DNA from: Neoroseomonas marina
Lineage (GTDB): Bacteria > Pseudomonadota > Alphaproteobacteria > Acetobacterales > Acetobacteraceae
Assembly: GCF_012927745.1 (NCBI RefSeq)
Contig: NZ_JABBKX010000002.1
Span: 62,001-126,000 of the forward strand
Direction of reading: 5' to 3'
DNA: 64,000 nucleotides
Part shown: positions 1 to 8,746 of the stretch, in pieces
Layout of the letters: each line of letters starts with the position of its first letter
How positions within the stretch are numbered: position 1 is the first letter of the stretch
The notes under the pieces: model-generated
Told to the model about the DNA's origin: nothing
The model's input: the letters and a program-made list of their open reading frames with translations, nothing else
Databases searched by the model: none
Translations under genes and position numbers: made by a program

Positions 1-1319
1 TGACCGGCATCTTCCACCGCGGCAGGCTGGTCGGCTTCTCCGGCTCGATCTCCCACTCGCCCGATGTCGGCGGCGCGCTGTGGTCGGCCGATTGCCGCGA
101 GATCTTCGAGGAAGGCATCCGCATCCCGCCCTCCCGCCTGCTGCGGGAAGGCGAGTGGAACCAGCAGCTGCTCGACATCCTGCTCGGCAATGTCCGCGTG
201 CCGCGCCAGGTGCTGGGCGACCTGCAGGCGCAGGTGGTGGCGGCCGAGGTCGGCGCGCGCCGCGTCGCCGAGTTCCTCGAGGACACCGGCCTGCCCGATC
301 TGCAGGGCCTCTCCGCCGCACTGAGCGAACGCGCCGACCGCGCCATGCGCCGCGCCATCGCCGAGGTCCCCGACGGCACCTGGCATTCCGAGATCACCGC
401 TGACGGCTTCGACGACAAGCACACCCGCATCGTCTGCAAGGTGACGGTGCGGGGCGACACGATGCACATCGACTATGCGGGCACCTCCCCGCAGATCGAT
501 CGCGGCATCAACTGCGTGATGAACTACACGCACGCCTATTCGGTCTATCCGGTGAAGTGCGCGCTCGATCCCTTCACCCCGCGCAACGAGGGGTCCTACC
601 AGGCGATCACCGTCGCCGCGCCGGAACGCAGCATCCTCAACCCGCTCTATCCCGCGCCGGTCAGCGCGCGGCAGTTGACCGGGCACCTGCTGGCGGGCGC
701 GATCTACCAGGCGCTCGCACAGGTCGTCCCGAACAAGGTCATCGCCGATTGCGGCGGCGCGCCGACCATGCGCGCGCTGTTCAGCGGCACCCGGCCCGAT
801 GGCGACAGTTTCTCCCAGGTGCTTTTCGCCTCGGGCGGCATGGGCGCCTGCCCGCACAAGGACGGGATGTCCGCCACCGCCTTCCCGACCAATGTCGGCG
901 CCGGGTCCATCGAGGCGTATGAAAGCGTCGCCCCGATCATCGTGCGCAGGAAGCGCCTGCGCGTGGATTCCGGCGGCCCCGGCACCTTCCGCGGCGGGCT
1001 GGGGCAGGAGATCGAGCTGCAGCTCGACACCGACGCGCCGGCGCGGCTGTCGCTGCTGTCCGACCGCCATCGGAACCCGGCCGGCGGCATCCTCGGCGGG
1101 CTGCCGGGCGGCCCGTCGGTCATCGCCTTCGGCGACGGGACCAAGCCGCACCCGAAGTCCCGCACCTCCATCGGTCCGCGCGAATCGGTGCTGCTGCTCT
1201 ATGCGGGCGGCGGCGGCTATGGCGACCCGAGGAAGCGCGCGCGTGAGGCGGTGATGGAAGACCTCCGCCACGGCTACATCACGGCCGAAGCGGCCAAGAC
1301 CATCTACGGCGTGGAGTGA
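1..1319 (+). CDS. hyuB: Hydantoinase B/oxoprolinase-family subunit, 5' end cut by window edge
   Basis: The reading frame is open from nucleotide 3 with no start in view, leaving about 438 residues. Family members are about 550 residues, so roughly the first fifth is missing. The visible part matches the HyuB family: a core with IRIPP and VRVPRQ segments, a central INCVMNYTHAY stretch, and a Gly-rich C-terminus (GGPGTFRGG, YAGGGGYGDP). HyuB partners HyuA in ATP-dependent opening of lactam or hydantoin rings; relatives include 5-oxoprolinases and acetone/acetophenone carboxylases. Its stop overlaps the GTG start of hyuA, so the two are probably co-translated. The family is certain; the substrate is not. 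Confidence 0.9.
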   Translation, partial: TGIFHRGRLVGFSGSISHSPDVGGALWSADCREIFEEGIRIPPSRLLREGEWNQQLLDILLGNVRVPRQVLGDLQAQVVAAEVGARRVAEFLEDTGLPDLQGLSAALSERADRAMRRAIAEVPDGTWHSEITADGFDDKHTRIVCKVTVRGDTMHIDYAGTSPQIDRGINCVMNYTHAYSVYPVKCALDPFTPRNEGSYQAITVAAPERSILNPLYPAPVSARQLTGHLLAGAIYQALAQVVPNKVIADCGGAPTMRALFSGTRPDGDSFSQVLFASGGMGACPHKDGMSATAFPTNVGAGSIEAYESVAPIIVRRKRLRVDSGGPGTFRGGLGQEIELQLDTDAPARLSLLSDRHRNPAGGILGGLPGGPSVIAFGDGTKPHPKSRTSIGPRESVLLLYAGGGGYGDPRKRAREAVMEDLRHGYITAEAAKTIYGVE

Positions 1320-3424
1320 CGCGCATGACCACCACGGCTTCCGCGCGCGTCGGCGTCGATGTCGGCGGCACCTTCACCGACCTGGTGCTGCACGACCCGG
1401 TGCGCAACATCGTCCGCACGGGCAAGCTGCTGACCACGCCGGACGATCCCTCCGAGGCCATCCTCAACGGCATCGCGCGCATCCTGCGCGAAGCCGAGCT
1501 CAAGCCCGAGGACGTGCACAGCGTCATCCACGGCACGACGCTGGTGACCAACACCATCATCGAGCGTACCGGCGCCACGGTCGGCCTGCTGACCACCGAA
1601 GGCTTCCGCGACAGCATCGAGATCGGGCGCGAGACGCGCTACGACCTCTATGACCTCTTCCTCGAAACCCCGGCACTGCTGGTCCCACGCGCGCGGCGGC
1701 TCGAGATCCCCGAGCGCATCGCCTCGGACGGCCGCATCCTCCTGCCGCTGGACGAGGCCGCCGTCGCCGCCGCCACGAAGCAGCTGGTCGAGACCGAGGG
1801 TGCCGAGGCCATCGCCGTCGGCTTCCTCCATTCCTACCACAGCCCGCAGCACGAGAAGCGCGCTGGCGAGATCATCCGCGCGCTCTATCCGAACCTGCCG
1901 GTCTCCCTCTCGGCCGAGGTCGCGCCCGAGATCCGCGAGTTCGAGCGCATCTCCACCGCCTCGGCCAACGCCTATGTGCAGCCGCTGATGGCCCGCTACC
2001 TCGATCGCGTGCAGTCGACGCTGCACTCGACCGGCTTCCGCGGGCACCTCTACATCATGCTCTCGGGCGGCGGCATCACCACGGTGCGGGAGGCGAAGGA
2101 CTTCCCGATCCGCCTGATCGAATCCGGCCCCGCCGCCGGCGCCATGGCGTCCGCCTTCATCTCGCGCCTCACGGGGCTCGAGCATGTCGTCTCCTTCGAC
2201 ATGGGCGGCACCACGGCGAAGATGTGCCTGGTCGACCACCATGAGCCGAACCACAAGTTCGACTTCGAGGCCGGCCGCGTCCGCCGCTTCCAGAAGGGCT
2301 CGGGCCTGCCGCTGAAGGTCTCGGTCGTCGACATGATCGAGATCGGCGCCGGTGGCGGCTCGCTCGCGCGCATCGACCCCGGCTCGGGGCTGATGAAGGT
2401 CGGGCCGCGCAGCGCGGGCGCCAAGCCCGGGCCCGTCTGCTACGGCCGCGGCGGCACCGAACCCGCCGTGACCGATGCCGACCTCGTGCTCGGTCGCCTC
2501 GACCCCGGCTACTTCCTCGGCGGCGAGATGGCGCTGAACCTCGACCCCGTCCGCCGCGCCTTCGAGACGCGCATCAGCGCCGAGACCGGCATCGCCGTGG
2601 AGCAGGCCGCGCTCGGCGTGCAGCGCATCGTCGACGAGACCATGGCCTCCGCGACGCGCATGCACCTGGCCGAGAAGGGCAAGGATCCGCGCCGCTACAC
2701 CATGATCGCCTTCGGCGGCGCCGGGCCCGTGCATGCGTGGAACCTGGCGCGCCTGCTCAAGATCAAGCGCCTGGTCGTGCCGCTCGGCGCCGGCGTCGCC
2801 TCGGCGCTCGGCTTCCTCGTCGCCCCGCCGGCCACCGACATGGTGCGGTCCTATGTCGCGCGCCTGGAACGCATCGACTGGGCGCGCGTGAACGCGCTGA
2901 TCGCCGAGATGAAGGCCGCCGGCAGCGCTCTGCTGACCGAGGCCGGCGCCACCCCCGGCAGCATCACCTTCAGGCCCGTCGCCGAGATGCGCCATGTCGG
3001 CCAGGGCTTCGAGATCCCGGTGCCGCTGCCGGGCCTCGAACTCTCCGACGCCGACCTGCCCACGATCCGGGAACGCTTCTTCGCGGCCTATCGCGACCGC
3101 TTCGAACGCGTGGTCGAGGAAAGCCCGATCGAGGCGCTGAGCTGGCGCCTGTCCTGCTCCGCGCCCGGCTGGACCATCGACCTCGCCGGCGCGGTGCCCC
3201 GCACGGCCGAGGCCGGCCCCGCCGCGCCGCGCACGCATCGCCGCGTGCTGTTCGAAGGCGCCGGCTGGCAGGACTGCCCGGTCTACGACCGCTACGCGCT
3301 GCGCGCCGGCGCGCGGATCGCCGGCCCGGCGCTGATCGAGGAACGCGAATCGACCTGCGTCGTCGGCCCGGACAGCGAGGTCGTCGTCGACGACTTCCTG
3401 AACCTGGTCATCGACGTCGGCTAG
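1316..3424 (+). CDS. hyuA: Hydantoinase A/oxoprolinase-family ATPase subunit
   Basis: This 702-residue protein is full length for HyuA. The N-terminal phosphate-binding motif GVDVGGTFTD lies at about residues 13-22, a second motif FDMGGTTAKM at about 293, and IGAGGGS at about 343. These mark the acetate/sugar-kinase/Hsp70-like ATPase fold of the oxoprolinase family. A GTG at 1316 overlaps the hyuB stop (GTGA); an ATG at 1325 in the same frame is an alternative start. It should act with the upstream HyuB in ATP-driven hydrolysis or carboxylation of a cyclic amide or ketone. The stop codon lies in a palindrome shared with the convergent Bug gene. Substrate unknown. Confidence 0.92.
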   Translation: MTRMTTTASARVGVDVGGTFTDLVLHDPVRNIVRTGKLLTTPDDPSEAILNGIARILREAELKPEDVHSVIHGTTLVTNTIIERTGATVGLLTTEGFRDSIEIGRETRYDLYDLFLETPALLVPRARRLEIPERIASDGRILLPLDEAAVAAATKQLVETEGAEAIAVGFLHSYHSPQHEKRAGEIIRALYPNLPVSLSAEVAPEIREFERISTASANAYVQPLMARYLDRVQSTLHSTGFRGHLYIMLSGGGITTVREAKDFPIRLIESGPAAGAMASAFISRLTGLEHVVSFDMGGTTAKMCLVDHHEPNHKFDFEAGRVRRFQKGSGLPLKVSVVDMIEIGAGGGSLARIDPGSGLMKVGPRSAGAKPGPVCYGRGGTEPAVTDADLVLGRLDPGYFLGGEMALNLDPVRRAFETRISAETGIAVEQAALGVQRIVDETMASATRMHLAEKGKDPRRYTMIAFGGAGPVHAWNLARLLKIKRLVVPLGAGVASALGFLVAPPATDMVRSYVARLERIDWARVNALIAEMKAAGSALLTEAGATPGSITFRPVAEMRHVGQGFEIPVPLPGLELSDADLPTIRERFFAAYRDRFERVVEESPIEALSWRLSCSAPGWTIDLAGAVPRTAEAGPAAPRTHRRVLFEGAGWQDCPVYDRYALRAGARIAGPALIEERESTCVVGPDSEVVVDDFLNLVIDVG

Positions 3425-3476
3425 CGCCGCGCGCCGGGCGATGCGGGATCGCCCGGCGGTTCGCTGGAAGCGCTAG
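3421..3476. terminator. Bidirectional terminator between convergent hyuA and Bug genes
   Basis: An 11-bp GC-rich stem at 3432-3458 (core CCGGGCGAT/ATCGCCCGG, loop GCGGG) lies inside an outer 7-bp inverted repeat, CTAGCGC (3421-3427) and GCGCTAG (3470-3476). The outer arms contain the stop codons of both flanking genes. There is no T-tract on either side, so termination without Rho is inferred only from stem strength and position. Confidence 0.6.
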
Positions 3477-4435
3477 GGCTTCGCCATCCCGGCGCGGCGC
3501 AGGATCGGGCCCATCTGCTCCGCGCCGCGCGCCAGCAGCGCCTCGTACTCCTTCCCCGGCAGCGCCTGCGGGTCGACGCCGGTCGCACCGATCTGCTCGG
3601 CGACCGCGGGGTCGCGCAGCGCGGCGAGCGACGCGGCCTCGAGCCGCTCCAGCACCGGCCGCGGCGTGCCGCGCGGCACCGCAACGCCGAGCCAGGAATC
3701 GATCTCCACCTCGTAGCCCGCCTCGCGCATCGTCGGGACGTCCGGGAATTCCTGCCAGCGCATCGGGCTGGCCGAGGCCAGCAGCCGCAGCTGCCCCGCC
3801 CGGATCTGCGACACCACGTCGGAGGGGTTCTGCACGATCACGTCCACCTGGCCGCCGAGCAGCGCCGTCACCGTCTCCGCACCCGAGCGGTACTGCACCT
3901 GCTCGAACTTCCCGCCGGTCAGGCGCCCCAGCTCGAACATCGCGAGGTTGTTCGGCGCCGAGGGCGCGCCGACGAACAGCCCGTTGCCCTGCTTCGCCGC
4001 GCGCACCAGGTCATCGAGCGTCCGGTGCGGCGAATCCGCGCGCACCGTCACGCCGTAGCGGAAGCGCCCATAGCCCGCGACGAAATCGAAGCTGCCGATG
4101 GTGTAGGGCACGTCGCGCACATGCGGCTGGATCGCGACGGTCGAATAGGTGACGACGCCCATCGTGTAGCCATCCGGGCGCTGCGTCGCGACGAAGGCCG
4201 GCCCGATCGTGCCTTCCGCGCCGGGCCGGTTGACCACGACGACCGGCTTGCCGAGCTGCCGTTCCAGCCCGCGCGAGAAGGCGCGCGCCGAGACGTCGGT
4301 ATTGCCGCCGGCGCCGTAGTTGACGACCAGCTGGATCTCGCGCTCCGGCCAGTCGGCGCGCGCGGCGCCGGCACCGGCCACGGCCATGCCGGCCGCGAGC
4401 GCCGGCAGGTGCCGGCGGCGCAGGGTGATGCTCAT
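3473..4435 (-). CDS. Bug/TctC-family periplasmic solute-binding protein
   Basis: 320 residues with a signal peptide ending near residue 27 (GAGAARA before DWPER). The mature start, IQLVVNYGAGGNTDVSAR, and the later RPGAEGTIGPAFVATQRPDGYT are typical of the tripartite tricarboxylate transporter receptor family. Such proteins bind carboxylates or related anions in the periplasm. No TctA or TctB membrane partner lies in the window, so it either borrows one from elsewhere or acts as a sensor. It is the last gene of the minus-strand unit that starts with the ThDP enzyme at 7984, which makes that enzyme's substrate the likely ligand (inference). Confidence 0.9.
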   Translation of the reverse strand: MSITLRRRHLPALAAGMAVAGAGAARADWPEREIQLVVNYGAGGNTDVSARAFSRGLERQLGKPVVVVNRPGAEGTIGPAFVATQRPDGYTMGVVTYSTVAIQPHVRDVPYTIGSFDFVAGYGRFRYGVTVRADSPHRTLDDLVRAAKQGNGLFVGAPSAPNNLAMFELGRLTGGKFEQVQYRSGAETVTALLGGQVDVIVQNPSDVVSQIRAGQLRLLASASPMRWQEFPDVPTMREAGYEVEIDSWLGVAVPRGTPRPVLERLEAASLAALRDPAVAEQIGATGVDPQALPGKEYEALLARGAEQMGPILRRAGMAKP

Positions 4436-4476
4436 CTACGTTCTCTCCCGTGCTGCAGAACTCGAACTCGGCCGGC

Positions 4477-5235
4477 TCAGGGCATGTAGCTGCCGCCGCC
4501 GACGTCGATGGTGGTGCCGGTCAGGTAGGCCGCGGCGTCCGAGGCAAGGAACTGCACCACCTCCGCCACCTCCTCCGGCTCGCCGAGGCGCCCGAGCGGG
4601 ATACGCTGCAGGAAGGCCTCGTTCATCCCGGGCGCGGCGCCGGCGACCATGTCGCTCATGATGCGGCCCGGCGCGACGCTGTTGACCGTGATGGCGAAAG
4701 GGCCCAGCTCCGCCGCCAGGTTGCGCGCGAAGCCCATCAGCCCGGCCTTGGAGGTGCCGTAATAGGCGCCGGTGATCGTGCTCGGCACATGCGCCGCCTG
4801 GCTCGTCATCATCACGATGCGGCCCCAGCCGCGGGCCTTCAGCACCGGGATCGCCTGGCGCGACAACAGGAACGGCCCGGTGAGGTTCACCGCCAGCACG
4901 CGCTGCCATTCCTCGAGCGGGATCTCCTCGACCATCCGCTTGCGGCCATCGACCTTGGGCGAAATGCCCGCGTTGTTCACGACGACGCCGAGCCGATCCC
5001 ACCAGTCGCCCAGAACCTGCGGCAGCGCCGCGATCGCGGCCTCGTCCGCGACGTCGAGGCGGATGGCGCGCGCCTGATGCCCCTGCGCGACGATGGCAGC
5101 GGCCGTCTCCTCCACCCGGTCGAGCACATCGGCCAGCACGACCGGATGGCCGGCGGCGGCCAGGCGCTTCGCGATGGCCGCGCCCAGCCCGCGCGCGGCG
5201 CCGGTGACGATGGCGACACGGTCGGCATTGCTCAT
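4477..5235 (-). CDS. Short-chain dehydrogenase/reductase (FabG-like)
   Basis: 252 residues, the usual length of a classical SDR. The N-terminal cofactor motif is TGAARGLG (about residues 11-18), followed by NNAG near residue 88 and the catalytic YGTSK (Tyr/Lys) near residue 155. The start overlaps the stop of the upstream alcohol dehydrogenase by 4 bp, so it is translationally coupled. It should oxidise or reduce a hydroxy/keto group with NAD(P). Its neighbours (ThDP enzyme, zinc alcohol dehydrogenase, Bug receptor) point to catabolism of a hydroxylated carboxylate or sugar acid. The exact substrate cannot be read from sequence. Confidence 0.9.
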   Translation of the reverse strand: MSNADRVAIVTGAARGLGAAIAKRLAAAGHPVVLADVLDRVEETAAAIVAQGHQARAIRLDVADEAAIAALPQVLGDWWDRLGVVVNNAGISPKVDGRKRMVEEIPLEEWQRVLAVNLTGPFLLSRQAIPVLKARGWGRIVMMTSQAAHVPSTITGAYYGTSKAGLMGFARNLAAELGPFAITVNSVAPGRIMSDMVAGAAPGMNEAFLQRIPLGRLGEPEEVAEVVQFLASDAAAYLTGTTIDVGGGSYMP

Positions 5236-6263
5236 GGGATCAGGATCACCTTGCTGGCCGCGCGCTGCCGCGCGAGTTCGAACCCTTCGAGCCCGCGATC
5301 AAGCGGCAGGCGATGCGTGATCATCGGCCGATAGGCTTCCGGTTCGCGCGCGAGCAGCGCGATGACGCGCTCCCAGGTCCGCGGTTCCGACCCATGCGAG
5401 GCCCGCAACTGGTGCCGGTTGCGCACGAAGACGGTCAGCGGCAGCGACAGCGGCGCCGCATGGATGCCGGCGACCACCAGCACGCCCTCCCGTCTCAGCA
5501 CCGGCAGCGCGTCGGTGATGGATGACGGATGGCCGGTCGCTTCCAGAACGAAGTCCACCGGCTTGCCGCCGGTCAGCGCCAGCACCTGGTCCGCGAGCGA
5601 CCCCTCCGCGACATCCACGATGTCGTGGAAGCCAAGCTGCCGCAGCACGGCATAGCGCGGCTGGTCCGCGCGCCCCGCGACGATCACGCGCCCCGCGCCC
5701 GCCGCCCGCGCCATCAGCGCGAGTCCCTGCCCAATCGTGCCCGGCCCCAGCACCAGCACCGTGTCGCCGAGCCCGACCTCGCCCACCAGCACGGCCTCGC
5801 TCGCGACCGCCAGCGGTTCCACCAGCGCGCCGAGCTCCGCGTCCACCGCCTCGGGCAGCGGCAGCACGTTGCCCGCCGGGACATTCACCTGCGCCGCGAA
5901 GCCGCCATCCGTCGTCAGGCCGAGCGTCAGCCGCTCGCCCCGCGCGCGCGGATCGCCCGGCCAGGCGATGCTGCCGTCGCCGCGCACGACGCGCGGATGC
6001 ACCGACACGCGGGTGCCCGTCGCGACCGCCGCACCCGGGCCCGCCGCCACCACGCGCCCGGCGAACTCGTGCCCCATCGTCAGCGGCAGGTAGGGCACCA
6101 TATGCCCGTAGCCATCCGTCCATTCATAGGCGTGGACATCGCTGCCGCAGATGCCCACCGCCTCGACGCGCACCGTGACCTCGCCGGGGCCGGGGGCGCC
6201 GGGCTCGGGCACCTCCAGCGCCTCGAGCCCGAAGCCGGCCTGCGTCTTGCGCAGCGCGAGCAT
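5232..6263 (-). CDS. Zinc-type medium-chain alcohol dehydrogenase lacking structural-zinc cysteines
   Basis: 343 residues from the ATG at 6263, which sits 2 nt after the upstream stop (TGATCATG). Catalytic-zinc features are present: GICGSD near residue 37, GHEF near 63 and VEPLA near 148. A Rossmann motif GPGTIG follows. The lobe that normally holds four structural-zinc cysteines (CGxCxxC...C) instead reads like HPRVVRGDGS and contains no cysteine. The protein resembles sorbitol/threonine-dehydrogenase-type polyol dehydrogenases. It is coupled to the SDR downstream and the ThDP enzyme upstream, suggesting consecutive redox steps on one carbon skeleton. Confidence 0.88.
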   Translation of the reverse strand: MLALRKTQAGFGLEALEVPEPGAPGPGEVTVRVEAVGICGSDVHAYEWTDGYGHMVPYLPLTMGHEFAGRVVAAGPGAAVATGTRVSVHPRVVRGDGSIAWPGDPRARGERLTLGLTTDGGFAAQVNVPAGNVLPLPEAVDAELGALVEPLAVASEAVLVGEVGLGDTVLVLGPGTIGQGLALMARAAGAGRVIVAGRADQPRYAVLRQLGFHDIVDVAEGSLADQVLALTGGKPVDFVLEATGHPSSITDALPVLRREGVLVVAGIHAAPLSLPLTVFVRNRHQLRASHGSEPRTWERVIALLAREPEAYRPMITHRLPLDRGLEGFELARQRAASKVILIP

Positions 6264-6265
6264 GA

Positions 6266-7984
6266 TCAGAACGGCTCCGGATACCCGCCATACATGGTCA
6301 GCGGCGGCTTGCCGTCCGGGTCCGTCATCACCTCGATCAGCGTCGGCTTGCCGGAGGCGAAGGCGGCGTCGAGCGCCGGGCCGACCTCCTCGCCGCGCGC
6401 CACGCGAACCCCGGCGATGCCGCAGGCGCGCGCGATGGCGGCGTGGTCCACCTCGGCGAAGTCGCAGGCGACGGTGTGGTCGCCGAACTTGGTGTCCTCG
6501 GCATGCTTCTGGAAGCCGAGGATGCCGTTGTTCAGCACCACCACCGTGACCGGCAGATCGAGCCGACGCAGCGTCTCGAGCTCCGCCCAGGAATGCCCGA
6601 AGCCACCATCGCCGACGAGGCACACCACGCGGCTGCCGGGGGCCGCGACCTGCGCCCCGATCGCCATCGGCACGCCCCAGCCGAGGCCCGCGAGCCCGCG
6701 CGGCGTCAGGAAGCGCTGCCCCGCGCGCTTCGCCGTCATGTAGATGTTGATCCAGTTCGACGAATAGGACGCGTCCGCGACCATGATGCCGTCCGCGGGC
6801 ATGCGCCTGTCGATCTCGGCCGCGACACGCTCGGGGCGTACCGGCCCGCCGTCGCGCGTCGTCACGCCGGCGACGAGCGTCCGCCAGCCCTCGACGGCCT
6901 TGGCGATCTGCGCTTCGACCTGCGGCCGCGCCGCAGCGCGCGCGGCAAGATCCTGCCGCAGCATCGCCTGGCGCAGCGCCGCCAAGGTCAGCTTCGCATC
7001 GCCGGCGAGGCGCAGCGCCTCGTAGTTGCGCCCGATCTCGGAGGAATCCGGATCGATGTGGATGTAGCGCGCATCGCGCGGATACAGCGTCCAGGAATCC
7101 GTGCCGTTCTGGTTGGTGCGGTTGCCGACCAGCAGCACGACATCGGCCTCGGCGACCATCGCGCGCAGCTCATGCGCCCGCGCGCCGCGCCCGAGCGTAT
7201 TGCCCATCACGCCGATGGACAGCGGATGCGTCTCGTCGACGCTGCCCTTGCCCATGAAGGTGGTCGCGACCGGCAGGTGCGCGTCCTGCTGCAACGCCGC
7301 CAGCTCGTCGGCAGCGCCCGAGATGTGCACGCCGCCGCCCGCGATCACCACCGGGCGCGCCGCCGTGGCGAGCAGCGCCGCCGCCTCCTCGATGCGCGCC
7401 GGATCGGCCAGGGTGCGATCGAGCGGGAACTCGCCCAGGAAGGCGCGCCGGCGCGACGCCGCTGCGGCCTTCTCGATCAGCAGGTCCGCCGGCAGCAGCA
7501 GCACGGCCGGCCCGGGTCGCCCCGACGTCGCGGCCGTGAAGGCCATGTCGACATAATCCTCGAGCCGATCGGCCCGGTCGATGCGGCGAACGAACTTCGC
7601 CACGCCCTCGAACAGCTTGAAGTGGTCGAATTCCTGGAAGGCGTTCTTGTCGGTCGTGTCGCGCGTGACCTCCTGCACCAGCGCGAGGACCGGGATGCTC
7701 GCCTTCAGCGCCTCGGCCAGCGGCGGCACCAGCAGCGTCGCGGCGGGGCCGTTCTGCGCCGTCACCACGCCGACGCGGCGCGAGACGCGCGCATAGCCGT
7801 CGGCCATGGCGCCGCCCATGTTCTCCTGCCGGTAGACCGTCTGGCTGATGCCGGCATGCGGCGCGGCCAGGTGGAAGGCGGACGGCAGGCTCTGCCCGAA
7901 GGTGGTGACCACGCCGTGGCGGGCGAGCGCCTCGGCCAGGCGCAGCGCGACAGTCGCATTGGCGATGGGACCGGTATCCGGCAT
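6266..7984 (-). CDS. Thiamine diphosphate-dependent enzyme (acetolactate synthase/decarboxylase family)
   Basis: 572 residues with the three-domain layout of the acetolactate synthase, benzoylformate decarboxylase and glyoxylate carboligase family. The proton-relay glutamate is in YRQENMGGA (Glu54). The ThDP-binding motif starts at GDGGFG (about residue 455) and ends at LNNGILGF. The middle domain carries PVVIAGGGVHISGA. It is the first gene of a four-gene unit with an alcohol dehydrogenase, an SDR and a Bug receptor. A GGAG ribosome-binding site lies about 9 nt upstream. It probably decarboxylates or ligates a 2-keto acid; no closer subfamily can be fixed from the motifs. Confidence 0.88.
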   Translation of the reverse strand: MPDTGPIANATVALRLAEALARHGVVTTFGQSLPSAFHLAAPHAGISQTVYRQENMGGAMADGYARVSRRVGVVTAQNGPAATLLVPPLAEALKASIPVLALVQEVTRDTTDKNAFQEFDHFKLFEGVAKFVRRIDRADRLEDYVDMAFTAATSGRPGPAVLLLPADLLIEKAAAASRRRAFLGEFPLDRTLADPARIEEAAALLATAARPVVIAGGGVHISGAADELAALQQDAHLPVATTFMGKGSVDETHPLSIGVMGNTLGRGARAHELRAMVAEADVVLLVGNRTNQNGTDSWTLYPRDARYIHIDPDSSEIGRNYEALRLAGDAKLTLAALRQAMLRQDLAARAAARPQVEAQIAKAVEGWRTLVAGVTTRDGGPVRPERVAAEIDRRMPADGIMVADASYSSNWINIYMTAKRAGQRFLTPRGLAGLGWGVPMAIGAQVAAPGSRVVCLVGDGGFGHSWAELETLRRLDLPVTVVVLNNGILGFQKHAEDTKFGDHTVACDFAEVDHAAIARACGIAGVRVARGEEVGPALDAAFASGKPTLIEVMTDPDGKPPLTMYGGYPEPF

Positions 7985-8011
7985 CTGGGCGTCTCCAGGA
8001 AACGAATGTTA

Positions 8012-8048
8012 TTTGCTATAGCAAACGGCAAATCGCTTGACAGGTCAA
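8012..8048. promoter_or_regulatory. Two palindromes between divergent ThDP operon and GntR gene
   Basis: A perfect 14-bp palindrome TTTGCTATAGCAAA lies at 8012-8025. A second inverted repeat, TTGAC-AG-GTCAA, lies at 8037-8048. Both sit in the 87-bp gap between the divergent start codons, where a GntR/FCD regulator usually binds to control itself and its neighbour. The AT-rich palindrome stands out against about 70% GC surroundings. Assigning it to the adjacent regulator is inference. Confidence 0.6.
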
Positions 8049-8071
8049 CCTCGCCGCCCGGAGAAGCACGG

Positions 8072-8746
8072 ATGCCCCCCGACGCGACCTTCGCCCCGGT
8101 CGACCGCGACGAAACCCTCGCGGAGAAGGTCTATGCGCGCCTGCGCAGCGCCCTGGTTGGCGGTCGGCTGGTGCCGGGGCAGAAGCTCGTGCACCGGCAA
8201 TTGGCGCAGGACCTCGGCGTCAGCCCGACCCCGGTGCGGGAAGCGCTGCTGCGCCTGGTCTCGGAAGGCGCGCTCGACCTCGATGCGCGGGGCATCGCCT
8301 GGGTGCCGCGCCTGCCGCGCGACCGCTACGCCGAGATCATGGAACTGCGCGAGGAACTCGAAGGCCGCGCCGCCGCCCGCGCCGCCACGCTGGCCACCCC
8401 CGCCGACATCGCCGCCCTGCGCGCCATCCATGCGCGGCTGATGAAGGGCCGGCGCGCGGAGGACGGCGCCGTCGTGCTGGCCGAGAACGAGCGCTTCCAC
8501 TTCGGCGTCATCGCCATCGCGCGGATGCCGGTGCTGCAGCGGGTGGTGGAGAATCTCTGGACCCAGGTCGGCCCGACGATCAGCCTGCTGTCCTCGGTGC
8601 CGCGGAAGATCTCCCCCGCCGGCCACCCGCATGACGACCTGCTGCGCGCGCTCGAGACCCGCGACCCTGCCGCCGCCCGCGCGGCGGTGGAACGCGACCT
8701 GCGCGAGCATGCGGCGATCGTCGCGCCGCTGCTCGGAACAGCCTAG
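8072..8746 (+). CDS. GntR-family transcriptional regulator, FCD type
   Basis: 224 residues from the ATG at 8072, which has GGAGAAG upstream. The winged helix-turn-helix occupies about residues 10-75 (LAQDLGVSPTPVREALLRL, the GntR signature). An all-helical FCD ligand-binding domain follows, with ENERFH, HPHDDLL and REHAAI segments matching its usual metal/ligand histidines. It is divergent from the ThDP-ADH-SDR-Bug unit and is probably its local effector-responsive regulator. Its TAG stop overlaps the stop of the convergent oxidase gene (shared CTAG). Confidence 0.92.
   Translation: MPPDATFAPVDRDETLAEKVYARLRSALVGGRLVPGQKLVHRQLAQDLGVSPTPVREALLRLVSEGALDLDARGIAWVPRLPRDRYAEIMELREELEGRAAARAATLATPADIAALRAIHARLMKGRRAEDGAVVLAENERFHFGVIAIARMPVLQRVVENLWTQVGPTISLLSSVPRKISPAGHPHDDLLRALETRDPAAARAAVERDLREHAAIVAPLLGTA

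Noticed and set aside
1304-3238. Long open frame on the strand opposite hyuA
   Set aside because: High GC makes long antisense frames common. Its translation is low-complexity (Gly/Ala/Arg/Asp-rich) with no motif, whereas the plus-strand product is a clear HyuA. Many similar frames were dismissed across the window.
6266-7984. ThDP enzyme as sulfoacetaldehyde acetyltransferase working with the taurine-like aminotransferase at 57721
   Set aside because: The two genes are 50 kb apart, and the ThDP operon carries dehydrogenases and a Bug receptor instead of phosphotransacetylase or sulfite genes. No subgroup motif supports it.
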